From contig PTKA01000114.1 of the NCBI GenBank assembly GCA_002937525.1, forward strand, positions 1 to 5,767: 5,767 nt of DNA. Reading direction: 5' to 3'. The DNA is from Alphaproteobacteria bacterium MarineAlpha10_Bin3 (GTDB lineage: Bacteria; Pseudomonadota; Alphaproteobacteria; UBA8366; GCA-2717185). Each line of letters starts with the position of its first letter. Position 1 is the first letter of the stretch. Positions 1 to 5,767 of this stretch are shown piece after piece. A program made the translations under genes and the position numbers. The notes beneath the pieces were generated by a model. The model was not told where the DNA came from. It saw only the letters and a list, made by a program, of their open reading frames with translations, and did no database searches.

Positions 1-323
1 ATATCGACGATATGCTGGCGCTGTCGTTGCGCATCAATGATTTTCTGACCGGCCTGTTCTTCGGCGTCGGGTTGCGGCTGGTCGATTTCCAAACCGAATT
101 TGGGCGCTTTTACGATGAAAATGGCGACATGCGGATTATCCTCGCCGATGAGATCAGCCCCGATACCTGCCGGCTCTGGGATGCGCGCACGAATGAGAAG
201 CTGGACAAGGACCGCTTTCGCCACGATTTGGGCGATGCCGCGCAGGCCTATCAGGAAGTCGCGCGCCGGCTAGGCGTACTGCCCGATATCGGCGAGGCCG
301 CCGGACAGCCTACGATTCAGTGA
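1..323 (+). CDS. purC: SAICAR synthase (phosphoribosylaminoimidazole-succinocarboxamide synthase), 3' part
   Basis: This is the C-terminal ~106 residues of PurC; the start lies left of the window and the first complete codon is at 3. PurC joins aspartate to CAIR using ATP to make SAICAR in cytosolic de novo purine synthesis. The fragment shows the usual C-terminal PurC signatures: a [21 protein letters not shown] stretch close to the left edge, then the highly conserved [14 protein letters not shown] block and the [11 protein letters not shown] block, and finally an [10 protein letters not shown] tail. Full-length bacterial PurC is about 235-255 residues, so a little under half is present. 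The frame is intact to a TGA stop at 321-323. The next gene, purS, follows after 26 bases and belongs to the same pathway. Identification is by motif recognition and is very secure; the missing 5' end is only a window-edge effect. Confidence 0.97.
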   Translation, partial: IDDMLALSLRINDFLTGLFFGVGLRLVDFQTEFGRFYDENGDMRIILADEISPDTCRLWDARTNEKLDKDRFRHDLGDAAQAYQEVARRLGVLPDIGEAAGQPTIQ

Positions 324-349
324 ATTTTGCGCTGAGCAAAGGAGACAAC

Positions 350-592
350 GTGAAGGCAAAGGTCCATGTCACCTTGAAGGCCGGGGTTCTCGACCCGCAG
401 GGCAAGGCCATCGGCAATGCGCTTGCAGCACTCGGTTTCAAGGGCGTCGGCGATGTCCGTCAGGGGAAATTCATCGAACTGGAAATCGACGAAACCGACC
501 CGGACGCCGCCCGCGCCCAAATCGAAAAAATGTGCGTCCAACTGCTCGCCAATACGGTGATCGAAAATTACGACATCGAACTGGATCGATGA
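350..592 (+). CDS. purS: FGAM synthetase subunit PurS
   Basis: PurS is the small structural subunit of the three-part phosphoribosylformylglycinamidine (FGAM) synthetase. In the characterised complex a PurS dimer bridges PurL and PurQ and helps pass ammonia between them. The product is 80 residues, the usual family length, and begins with the typical [20 protein letters not shown] segment, followed by the [17 protein letters not shown] block. I chose the GTG at 350 because an AAAGGAG Shine-Dalgarno sequence (338-344) sits 5 bases upstream and the family starts at this point. A GTG at 320 in the same frame would add ten residues that PurS proteins do not have. The stop overlaps the purQ start as ATGA, suggesting translational coupling. 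No catalytic residues are expected in this subunit. Confidence 0.96.
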   Translation: MKAKVHVTLKAGVLDPQGKAIGNALAALGFKGVGDVRQGKFIELEIDETDPDAARAQIEKMCVQLLANTVIENYDIELDR

Positions 593-1275
593 AGTCGGCC
601 GTCATCGTCTTTCCCGGATCGAATTGCGACCGGGATATTGCCGTGGCGCTGGAGCGGGCCAGCGGGGTTGCGCCGGAAATGATCTGGCACCGGGAAACGA
701 CACTACCTTTGCTCGACCTTATCGTGCTACCGGGCGGTTTCGCCTATGGGGACTATCTGCGCGGCGGCGCAATCGCGGCGCGTTCCCCGATCATGCGGGC
801 GGTCGCCGAGCGGGCCAACCAGGGCGTGCCGCTGCTGGGGATCTGCAATGGCTTTCAGGTTCTCACCGAATCCAGCCTGCTGCCGGGTGTGCTGATGCGC
901 AATGCCGGGCTGAAATACATCTGCCGCGATATTCATGTCCGCGTCGCCAGTACCGAGTCCGTCTTCACCCAAGGCTACGCCCAAGACCAGCTGTTGCGCA
1001 TTCCCATTGCCCATAATGAGGGCAATTACCGTGCGCAAGAATCGATGCTGGACCGGCTCGAAGGCGAAGGGCTGGTCGCGTTCCGCTATGCGGCGTGCGA
1101 TGGGTCGGCCGATGGCAACCCGAACGGCTCGGCCCGCGATATCGCCGGCATCTTCAACCATTCCCGGACCGTGCTGGGACTGATGCCGCACCCCGAACGG
1201 GCGGTCGATCCGGCCCATGGCGGCACCGATGGCGTGGCCATGTTTGAGGGGTTGGTGGCGGCCTTGGCGCGATGA
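589..1275 (+). CDS. purQ: FGAM synthetase glutaminase subunit PurQ
   Basis: PurQ is the class I glutamine amidotransferase subunit of FGAM synthetase. It hydrolyses glutamine and supplies ammonia to PurL. The 228-residue product matches the usual length. It opens with [13 protein letters not shown], carries the [13 protein letters not shown] oxyanion-region motif around residues 48-60, the nucleophile Cys86 in GICNGFQ, and the triad partners His201 and Glu203 in the MPHPERA motif near the C terminus, so the enzyme appears catalytically complete. The start at 589 overlaps the purS stop (ATGA). There is no convincing Shine-Dalgarno sequence, so translation is probably coupled to purS. An in-frame upstream start would run into purS in another frame and adds non-family sequence. 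The stop in turn overlaps the purL start by 4 bases. Confidence 0.97.
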   Translation: MKSAVIVFPGSNCDRDIAVALERASGVAPEMIWHRETTLPLLDLIVLPGGFAYGDYLRGGAIAARSPIMRAVAERANQGVPLLGICNGFQVLTESSLLPGVLMRNAGLKYICRDIHVRVASTESVFTQGYAQDQLLRIPIAHNEGNYRAQESMLDRLEGEGLVAFRYAACDGSADGNPNGSARDIAGIFNHSRTVLGLMPHPERAVDPAHGGTDGVAMFEGLVAALAR

Positions 1276-3461
1276 GCGATGTCAACCAGGCATTGGCCGC
1301 CGAACATGGCCTCAGCCCGTCCGAATACCAGACCGTCCTGTCGATCATGGGCCGGGAACCGAATTTGACTGAACTCGGTATCTTCTCGGTCATGTGGTCG
1401 GAGCATTGCTCGTATAAATCATCGCGCATATGGCTGAAGACACTGCCGACCAGCGGACCGCAGGTCATCTGCGGCCCCGGCGAAAACGCTGGCGTCGTCG
1501 ATATCGGGGATGGGCTGGCCGCCGTCTTCAAGATGGAAAGTCACAACCATCCCAGCTTCATCGAACCCTATCAAGGTGCGGCAACCGGGGTTGGCGGCAT
1601 TATGCGCGACGTGTTCACGATGGGTGCGCGGCCGGTCGCCAATATGAACGCGCTGCGCTTCGGCGATCCGGACCACCCGAAAACCCGACATCTGGTCGCC
1701 GGCGTCGTTGCCGGTATCGGCGGCTATGGCAACTGCATGGGCGTGCCGACAATCGGCGGCGAGGTCAATTTCGATCCGGCGTATAATGGCAACATCTTGG
1801 TCAATGCCATGACGGTGGGCCTGGCGCCGACCGGCAAAATTTTTTACTCCGCCGCCGCTGGCGTCGGCAACCCGGTGGTTTATATCGGCTCGAAGACCGG
1901 ACGCGACGGTATTCACGGCGCCACCATGGCTTCGGCCCAGTTCGATGACGATACCGATGAAAAACGCCCTACCGTACAGGTCGGCGATCCCTTTACCGAA
2001 AAGCTGCTGCTGGAAGCCTGCCTGGAATTGATGGCAACCGACGCCATCATCGCGATACAGGATATGGGTGCTGCCGGCCTGACCAGTTCGACCGTGGAAA
2101 TGGCGGACAAGGGCGGTGTTGGCATCGAGCTGAACCTGGAGGCGGTTCCGACTCGCGAAGACGGCATGACACCCTACGAAATCATGCTCTCGGAAAGCCA
2201 GGAACGTATGCTGATGGTGCTCAAGCCAGGCCGCGAGGCGCAGGCCCGCGCGATCTTCGAGAAATGGGAACTGGATTTCGCCATCATCGGCCGGGTTACC
2301 GATAGCGGCCATTTCGTCCTCAAGGTGGACGGCGCGACGGTCGCCGATATTCCGGTCGCGCCACTGGTCAATGAAGCGCCGCTCTACGACCGGCCCTGGA
2401 AAACAGCCCCAAGGCGCGCCGTGTTGCCGCATGGCGCAATCGCATCGCCGGACGATCCTCTGGCGGTTCTGGCCGATCTGCTGGGGTCGGCGAATTTCTG
2501 CTCGCGGCGCTGGATCTGGGAACAATACGACCACATGGTCATGGCCGATACCAACCAGCGGCCCGGCGGCGACGCCGCGATCATTCGTATTCACGCGACC
2601 ACGCGCGGCCTGGCGATTACCACCGATTGCACGCCGCGCTATTGCCATGCGGACCCCGAGACCGGCGGTAAACAGGCAGTCGCCGAAGCCTGGCGCAATC
2701 TGTGCGCCGTTGGTGCGCGGCCGCTGGCGCTGACCAATAATCTGAATTTCGGCAACCCGGAACGCCCGTCGATCATGGGGCAGTTCGTTGGCTGCGTCGC
2801 CGGCATTGCCGCGGCGTCGAGCGCATTCGACTTTCCCGTCGTTTCGGGCAATGTGTCGCTCTATAACGAGACCAATGGCGAAGCGATCCTGCCGACACCG
2901 GTCATCGGCGGCCTTGGATTGGTCGACGATCTGGACCGCACCGCCCGCGTGGCGTTCGCTGGACCGGACCAGGCGATCATTTTGATCGGCGATACCGCAG
3001 GCTGGCTTGGCGCATCGGCTTATCTGGCGCAAATCGAGGGCCGGGACGAAGGCGCACCGCCTCCGGTCGATTTACCGGCGGAACGCGCCAATGGCGATTT
3101 CGTGCGCCAATGCATCAACGCAGGCGACGTGACGGCCTGTCACGATATCTCCGATGGCGGCCTGATCGTCGCCGTGGCGGAAATGGCGATGGCCGGGCGC
3201 CTGGGCGCACGGATCGAATCGCCAAAGGCCGATTTGCCGCTTTTCGCCTGGCTGTATGGCGAAGATCAGGCGCGTTATGTCCTGACGGTCGAGAATGCGG
3301 ACAGCCTTCTCGCCAAGGCGCGCGCGGCGGGGGTCGCCGCCATGGTGATCGGCAGGACCGGCGGGGAATCGTTGACAGTCGATGACGCATACACCATATC
3401 GGTTAATGAGTTGCGCGCGGCGCATGAATCATGGTTGCCCACTTACATGGCGGCGTCATAA
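1272..3461 (+). CDS. purL: FGAM synthetase large subunit PurL (small type)
   Basis: PurL is the ATP-dependent synthetase that converts FGAR to FGAM with ammonia from PurQ. At 729 residues this is the small PurL form, which works with separate PurS and PurQ, as opposed to the ~1300-residue fused enzyme of gammaproteobacteria and eukaryotes. Visible landmarks are the [12 protein letters not shown] motif with the predicted catalytic His45, [14 protein letters not shown] (68-81), the nucleotide/metal-binding MESHNHPS (88-95) with the downstream [12 protein letters not shown] loop, [11 protein letters not shown] (263-273), and LSESQERM (307-313). In the second AIRS-like repeat there is GNVSLYNET and CHDISDGGL (623-631). 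Both repeats of the PurM-like ATPase fold are present, with no frameshift. The ATG overlaps the purQ TGA, so translation is likely coupled; no separate strong ribosome site is seen. Confidence 0.97.
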   Translation: MSDVNQALAAEHGLSPSEYQTVLSIMGREPNLTELGIFSVMWSEHCSYKSSRIWLKTLPTSGPQVICGPGENAGVVDIGDGLAAVFKMESHNHPSFIEPYQGAATGVGGIMRDVFTMGARPVANMNALRFGDPDHPKTRHLVAGVVAGIGGYGNCMGVPTIGGEVNFDPAYNGNILVNAMTVGLAPTGKIFYSAAAGVGNPVVYIGSKTGRDGIHGATMASAQFDDDTDEKRPTVQVGDPFTEKLLLEACLELMATDAIIAIQDMGAAGLTSSTVEMADKGGVGIELNLEAVPTREDGMTPYEIMLSESQERMLMVLKPGREAQARAIFEKWELDFAIIGRVTDSGHFVLKVDGATVADIPVAPLVNEAPLYDRPWKTAPRRAVLPHGAIASPDDPLAVLADLLGSANFCSRRWIWEQYDHMVMADTNQRPGGDAAIIRIHATTRGLAITTDCTPRYCHADPETGGKQAVAEAWRNLCAVGARPLALTNNLNFGNPERPSIMGQFVGCVAGIAAASSAFDFPVVSGNVSLYNETNGEAILPTPVIGGLGLVDDLDRTARVAFAGPDQAIILIGDTAGWLGASAYLAQIEGRDEGAPPPVDLPAERANGDFVRQCINAGDVTACHDISDGGLIVAVAEMAMAGRLGARIESPKADLPLFAWLYGEDQARYVLTVENADSLLAKARAAGVAAMVIGRTGGESLTVDDAYTISVNELRAAHESWLPTYMAAS

Positions 3462-3476
3462 TGGCGGCGGCGTGGC

Positions 3477-3483
3477 AAGGGAG
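3477..3483 (+). promoter_or_regulatory. Ribosome binding site of bolA
   Basis: The sequence AAGGGAG lies 8 bases before the ATG at 3492. It decides the start: an ATG at 3487 is only 3 bases away and opens a four-codon dead-end frame, and the in-frame ATG at 3498 is 14 bases away. It lies in the 30-base gap after purL, so BolA translation can begin independently of PurL. Confidence 0.7.
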
Positions 3484-3491
3484 AGTATGCA

Positions 3492-3725
3492 ATGGCAATG
3501 AGCCAGTCGGAAATCGAACAGATGATCAAGGAAGCGATTCCCGACGCGGAAGTCCAGATCGAAGATTTACGCGGCGACGGCGACCATTACGCGGCTTATG
3601 TCCGCTCCGCCGCCTTCAAGGGAAAAAGCCGCGTGCAGCAGCATCAAATGGTATACAAGGCGTTGCAGGGCCGCATGGGTAACGAACTCCATGCCCTCGC
3701 CCTCCAGACCGCCGAGCTTGAATAA
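3492..3725 (+). CDS. BolA family protein (Fe-S/glutaredoxin partner)
   Basis: This 77-residue protein is a short BolA-family member of the kind that pairs with monothiol CGFS glutaredoxins, forming heterodimers that bridge a [2Fe-2S] cluster and take part in iron-sulfur trafficking or iron sensing. The fold signature is visible: an N-terminal helix (SEIEQMIKEAIPDAEVQIEDL), a loop with His32 in GDGDHYAAYV, then FKGKSRVQQHQMVY with the invariant His51, and the C-terminal NELHALALQT strand/helix. His51, together with the loop His32, is the expected cluster or interaction region. The next gene, 27 bases downstream, encodes a CGFS glutaredoxin, which supports this role. The length and the histidine-type loop favour the BolA2/IbaG-like group over the longer, ~105-residue stress-morphology BolA, so I give no gene symbol. 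Cytosolic; no signal peptide. Confidence 0.93.
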   Translation: MAMSQSEIEQMIKEAIPDAEVQIEDLRGDGDHYAAYVRSAAFKGKSRVQQHQMVYKALQGRMGNELHALALQTAELE

Positions 3726-3740
3726 AGGCAGATAGCAATA

Positions 3741-3747
3741 AAGGGGA
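3741..3747 (+). promoter_or_regulatory. Ribosome binding site of grxD
   Basis: AAGGGGA is placed 5 bases before the ATG at 3753 within the 27-base gap after the BolA gene. It is one of the strongest Shine-Dalgarno matches in the window and fixes the glutaredoxin start. Confidence 0.7.
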
Positions 3748-3752
3748 CGACA

Positions 3753-4094
3753 ATGGATGATAACCCGGTTTTCGACCGCATCCGCGGCGATGTCGAGGAG
3801 AACGACGTGGTGCTGTTCATGAAGGGCACGCCGGTTTTTCCGCAATGCGGATTTTCCGCGGCGACGGTGCAGGCATTGACCCTGCTCGGCGTCAAGTTCA
3901 AGGGCATCGACGTGTTGCAGGATCCGGGCTTGCGCGACGGTATTAAGGAATTTTCCAGTTGGCCGACGATTCCGCAGCTTTATATCAAAGGCGAATTCGT
4001 CGGTGGTTGCGACATTGTGCGCGAAATGTACGAAACCGGCGAACTTTCCGAATTATTGAATTCCAACGGTATCGAAACCCAATCCACCACCTGA
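3753..4094 (+). CDS. grxD: Monothiol glutaredoxin, Grx4/CGFS type
   Basis: A 113-residue single-domain monothiol glutaredoxin of the Grx4/Grx5 class. These proteins bind a glutathione-ligated [2Fe-2S] cluster as homodimers, or as heterodimers with BolA proteins, and transfer clusters to target apoproteins; they are poor general disulfide reductases. Evidence is the order of motifs: VVLFMKGTP with conserved Lys24, the active-site PQCGFS with Cys32, the family segment FSSWPTIPQLYIKGEFVGGCDI carrying the cis-proline TIP glutathione-binding loop and the GGCD glutathione-contact motif, and a C-terminal helix EMYETGELSELL. The length is normal for the family (about 105-115). Its position directly after a BolA gene is a widespread arrangement in alphaproteobacteria and fits a BolA-Grx complex. 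The last ten or so residues are polar and probably disordered. Confidence 0.96.
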   Translation: MDDNPVFDRIRGDVEENDVVLFMKGTPVFPQCGFSAATVQALTLLGVKFKGIDVLQDPGLRDGIKEFSSWPTIPQLYIKGEFVGGCDIVREMYETGELSELLNSNGIETQSTT

Positions 4095-4113
4095 CCGCGC
4101 CAAGAGACCGAAC

Positions 4114-4515
4114 ATGCCTCTTGAATCGCTGGATCATGTCAATATTCGCACCGCTAATCTGACCGCCATGTCGGATTTCTACGAAGATGTCCTCGGGCTC
4201 GAAAAGGGTCCGCGGCCACCGTTTCGCGGATTCGACGGTGCCTGGCATTATTGCGGTGGCAAGGCGGCGGTGCATCTAGTCGAAGTCGACCGGCCGGTTG
4301 AGGTCAAGGAAACCCAGATCGAACATTTTGCCTTTCGCGGCGGCGAACTGGCCGTGTTTCTCGACAATCTTCGTGAGCGAAAGATCGCCTATCAGGTCGC
4401 CGTCATTCCAGACGTTGAAATCCGCCAGGTGAATCTATACGACCCCGACGGCAACCACATTGAGATTCAATTCGCCGCGACCGAAGAAGCCGATATCAGC
4501 CCTTTTAACGGATAG
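4114..4515 (+). CDS. VOC/glyoxalase superfamily protein, function unknown
   Basis: A 133-residue single-domain protein of the vicinal oxygen chelate fold. It has the two paired beta-alpha-beta-beta-beta modules: module one starts LDHVNIRTANLTAMSDFYEDVLGL, and module two starts IEHFAFRGGELAVFLDNL and ends in the diagnostic LYDPDGNHIEIQF. Likely metal ligands are His8, Glu57 (or His54), His71 and Glu117, a pattern reminiscent of glyoxalase I (His/Glu/His/Glu), though substrate cannot be assigned from this. VOC members include glyoxalases, ring-cleaving dioxygenases, epimerases and antibiotic-resistance proteins; a lactoylglutathione lyase-like or unknown small-molecule lyase role is the most economical guess. 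It starts 19 bases after grxD with a modest AAGAGA ribosome site (4102-4107) and is followed 19 bases later by an isomerase gene, so it is probably in the same transcript. Confidence 0.9.
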   Translation: MPLESLDHVNIRTANLTAMSDFYEDVLGLEKGPRPPFRGFDGAWHYCGGKAAVHLVEVDRPVEVKETQIEHFAFRGGELAVFLDNLRERKIAYQVAVIPDVEIRQVNLYDPDGNHIEIQFAATEEADISPFNG

Positions 4516-4534
4516 CTGCGGCCCAACATCCTCG

Positions 4535-5329
4535 ATGCCGAAGCTCGCCGCCAATATTTCCATGATGTTCACCGAGGTGCCCTTCATGGAACGGTTCGCC
4601 GCAGTGGCGCGGGCCGGATTCAAGGCGGTCGAGTATCTTTTTCCCTACGATTATCGCGCGTCGGACATCGCCCATGCCCTGCACGATGCCGGACTGGAAA
4701 ATGCGCTGTTCAACCTGCCGCCAGGAGACTGGGAGAATGGCGAGCGCGGCTTAGCCGCCATACCGGGTCGCGAAGCGGCGTTCGAGGCTCTTGTCGATCA
4801 GGCGCTGGACTATGCCCGGATATTCGGCTGCAAACGTCTGCATGTCATGGCTGGCATCAAGCCCAAGGATGCCCCAATGGCGGCGTGCCGCGCCACCTAT
4901 ATCCGCAATATCAAGCACGCCGCCAAACAATTTGCCCCGCATGGCATCACTGTCCTGCTGGAACCGATCAATAGCCGCGATATTCCGGGCTTCTATCTCA
5001 ATCGTCAGGACGACGCGATCGCGGTGCTGAAGGCGGTCGGCGCGGTGAATGCGGCGCTGCAAATGGACCTCTATCACTGCCAGATCGTCGAAGGCGACGT
5101 GGCGATGAAAATCCGCGCCAATATCGCGCATATCGCCCATTTCCAAATCGCCGGCGTGCCGGATCGCCATGAACCGGACATCGGCGAAGTGAACTACCCC
5201 TATCTGTTCGATGTTATCGACAGCCTCGACTACACCGGATGGGTCGGCTGCGAATACCGGCCCAAGGGCGCAACCCTGGACGGGCTTGGATGGGCAGCAC
5301 CCTACGGCATCGCCGGCGGCAGCGCCTAA
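4535..5329 (+). CDS. hyi: Hydroxypyruvate isomerase family TIM-barrel protein (Hyi/OtnI-like)
   Basis: A 264-residue sugar-phosphate-isomerase/AP-endonuclease-type TIM barrel closely resembling E. coli Hyi (258 residues), which interconverts hydroxypyruvate and tartronate semialdehyde. Matching blocks include KLAANISMMFTEVPFMERF at the start, VEYLFPYDY, FNLPPGDWENGERGLAAIPGRE, VLLEPINSRDIPGF, MDLYHCQ, and the end block GEVNYPYLF...YTGWVGCEYRP. Predicted metal and catalytic residues are Glu143, Asp178, Gln204 and Glu240, with His181 nearby; all are present. I start at the ATG at 4535 because family similarity begins two residues later; a TTG at 4460 would add 25 unrelated residues overlapping the VOC gene. 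There is no obvious Shine-Dalgarno sequence, so reinitiation after the VOC stop is possible. Related enzymes act as 2-oxo-tetronate isomerases (OtnI), so the exact substrate is uncertain; no glyoxylate or tetronate genes are seen nearby. Confidence 0.88.
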   Translation: MPKLAANISMMFTEVPFMERFAAVARAGFKAVEYLFPYDYRASDIAHALHDAGLENALFNLPPGDWENGERGLAAIPGREAAFEALVDQALDYARIFGCKRLHVMAGIKPKDAPMAACRATYIRNIKHAAKQFAPHGITVLLEPINSRDIPGFYLNRQDDAIAVLKAVGAVNAALQMDLYHCQIVEGDVAMKIRANIAHIAHFQIAGVPDRHEPDIGEVNYPYLFDVIDSLDYTGWVGCEYRPKGATLDGLGWAAPYGIAGGSA

Positions 5330-5689
5330 ACTTCCGCCACCTGCGCCACAATCGCGTCCGTCCAGGCATCGACATCGAAGCCCCACGGCCCCATGCCGCT
5401 GCGATGGGCGATGCGCCCCTCGGCATCCAGCACATACAGCCGTTCAGGCAGTGCCGCATATTTCCGGTCGGTGCCGTTATCCATGCCGTCGAGTAAGGTC
5501 GGCATTGCCAATTTCAGATTCAGCAGGCACAAGCCTGCCATTTCCGCCCGTTCGTCCAGCGAATTGGGCTGCTGATACAGGACGCCATCGGAGAGATTGG
5601 TCAGTATCTGCCATCCATCGGTCGGATGAATTTCCTGGATATAGACGAGGTAGAAATCGATGTAGTCGCGGTAGCGCAGATAAATTTTA
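5326..5689 (-). pseudogene. Iodothyronine deiodinase-like / redoxin-fold protein, C-terminal remnant apparently cut by an insertion
   Basis: On the complement strand an open frame runs from about 5689 to a TAG at 5326-5328, giving roughly 120 residues. It reads IYLRYRDYIDFYLVYIQEIH, then a PTDGWQ motif, a LDERAEMAGLCLLNLKLAMPTLLDGMDN region, then PERLYVLDAEGRIAHRSGMGPWGFD. This is the characteristic second half of bacterial deiodinase-like proteins (thioredoxin fold, related to animal thyroid hormone deiodinases): HPTDGW, MDN, PERLYV and GPWGFD are the recognisable blocks. The N-terminal half, where the redox-active Cys or Sec normally lies, is absent: upstream of 5689 the sequence stops resembling the family and an in-frame TAG (complement of 5707-5709) follows. 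No start codon suited to a complete protein exists here. I call it an interrupted gene; the missing 5' part may lie beyond the insertion, outside the window. Its stop overlaps the hyi stop by 4 bases, tail to tail. Physiological substrate is unknown. Confidence 0.75.
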
Positions 5690-5767
5690 GGGGCTGTCCC
5701 AGATAACTAGTGCACTGACACAAACGATTGATTCACAAAAGGGCTCAACCGTGCGAATCTAGGGTTA
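5690..5767. mobile_element. Probable end of an insertion sequence (terminal repeat and start of element)
   Basis: Beginning at 5690/5691 the sequence GGGGCTGTCCCAGATAACTA has the look of an IS terminal inverted repeat (G-rich tip followed by CTGTCCC). It starts exactly where the deiodinase-like reading frame loses family similarity. The following ~55 bases are less G+C-rich than the neighbouring genes, contain short palindromes (ACTAGT at 5706-5711 and AGTGCACT at 5709-5716) and hold no open frame of note, as expected for the non-coding tip of an element before its transposase. I cannot name the family: neither the transposase nor the opposite end is in the window. The A+T-rich bases just outside (5681-5689) could belong to a target duplication, but this cannot be verified with one end only. 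Confidence 0.55.

Noticed and set aside
320..349. Ten-residue N-terminal extension of PurS from a GTG at 320 overlapping the purC stop
   Set aside because: PurS proteins begin at the KAKVHV segment, and the AAAGGAG at 338-344 points to the GTG at 350.
727..1218. A 163-codon open frame on the complement strand inside purQ
   Set aside because: Antisense shadow of purQ with no recognisable domain and no ribosome site supporting it.
1419..3032. A 537-codon open frame on the complement strand inside purL
   Set aside because: It lies fully antisense to a well-conserved gene. Its product is rich in Arg, His, Ala and Gly with no recognisable family, and such long antisense frames are expected in G+C-rich genes because of codon bias.
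3487..3501. Four-codon frame (ATG to TGA) overlapping the BolA start, as a possible leader peptide
   Set aside because: It is only 3 bases from the Shine-Dalgarno sequence, too close for efficient initiation, and such a short frame is easily due to chance.
4460..4534. Upstream TTG start that would lengthen the Hyi-family protein by 25 residues
   Set aside because: The extra residues lie in the VOC coding sequence, do not resemble the family, and the Hyi N terminus aligns from the ATG at 4535.
5312..5340. Possible hairpin (GGCGG with CCGCC) around the hyi stop as a terminator
   Set aside because: The stem is only about 5 pairs with a loop near 15 bases and no T-run, too weak to call.
4751..5386. 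A 211-codon open frame on the complement strand across hyi and the intergenic junction
   Set aside because: Antisense to hyi and out of frame with the deiodinase-like remnant; its product matches no family I recognise.
5211..5690. A 159-codon + strand open frame across the hyi end and the deiodinase-like remnant
   Set aside because: It runs out of frame through hyi and antisense to the deiodinase-like coding sequence; the Pro/Arg-rich product is typical of a shadow frame.

Overview
The window is about 60% G+C and looks chromosomal, from an alphaproteobacterium (possibly Rhodospirillales-like). The reasons are the compact gene order purC-purS-purQ-purL followed by a BolA-family gene and a CGFS monothiol glutaredoxin, the small PurL type that needs separate PurS and PurQ subunits, and the character of the proteins. 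The taxonomic call is inferred from gene order and protein resemblance, not from a search.

Layout. Positions 1-4094 on the + strand carry the 3' end of purC, complete purS, purQ and purL, then bolA and grxD. The pur genes are nearly seamless: purS/purQ and purQ/purL overlap by 4 bases (ATGA), and purS, bolA and grxD each have a clear Shine-Dalgarno sequence. PurC makes SAICAR. PurS, PurQ and PurL together form the FGAM synthetase complex, an earlier step of the same de novo purine pathway. BolA and the CGFS glutaredoxin are known partners that share a [2Fe-2S] cluster. Positions 4114-5329 continue on the same strand with a glyoxalase/VOC-fold protein and a hydroxypyruvate isomerase-family TIM-barrel protein, each after a 19-base gap. 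No terminator or promoter is evident inside this run, so all eight genes could be one transcript.

At the right edge, the complement strand carries the C-terminal part of an iodothyronine deiodinase-like (thioredoxin-fold) protein, tail to tail with the isomerase gene and overlapping its stop by 4 bases. Its coding similarity stops abruptly near 5689, where a G-rich sequence resembling the terminal repeat of an insertion sequence begins and an in-frame stop follows. The simplest reading is that a mobile element has interrupted this gene and that only the first ~78 bases of the element lie in the window.

I found no RNA genes, CRISPR arrays or riboswitches, and no clearly new system. The purine and Fe-S part is conventional. 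The parts that deserve a second look are the disrupted deiodinase-like gene, its apparent insertion junction, and the VOC/isomerase pair at the end of the operon.
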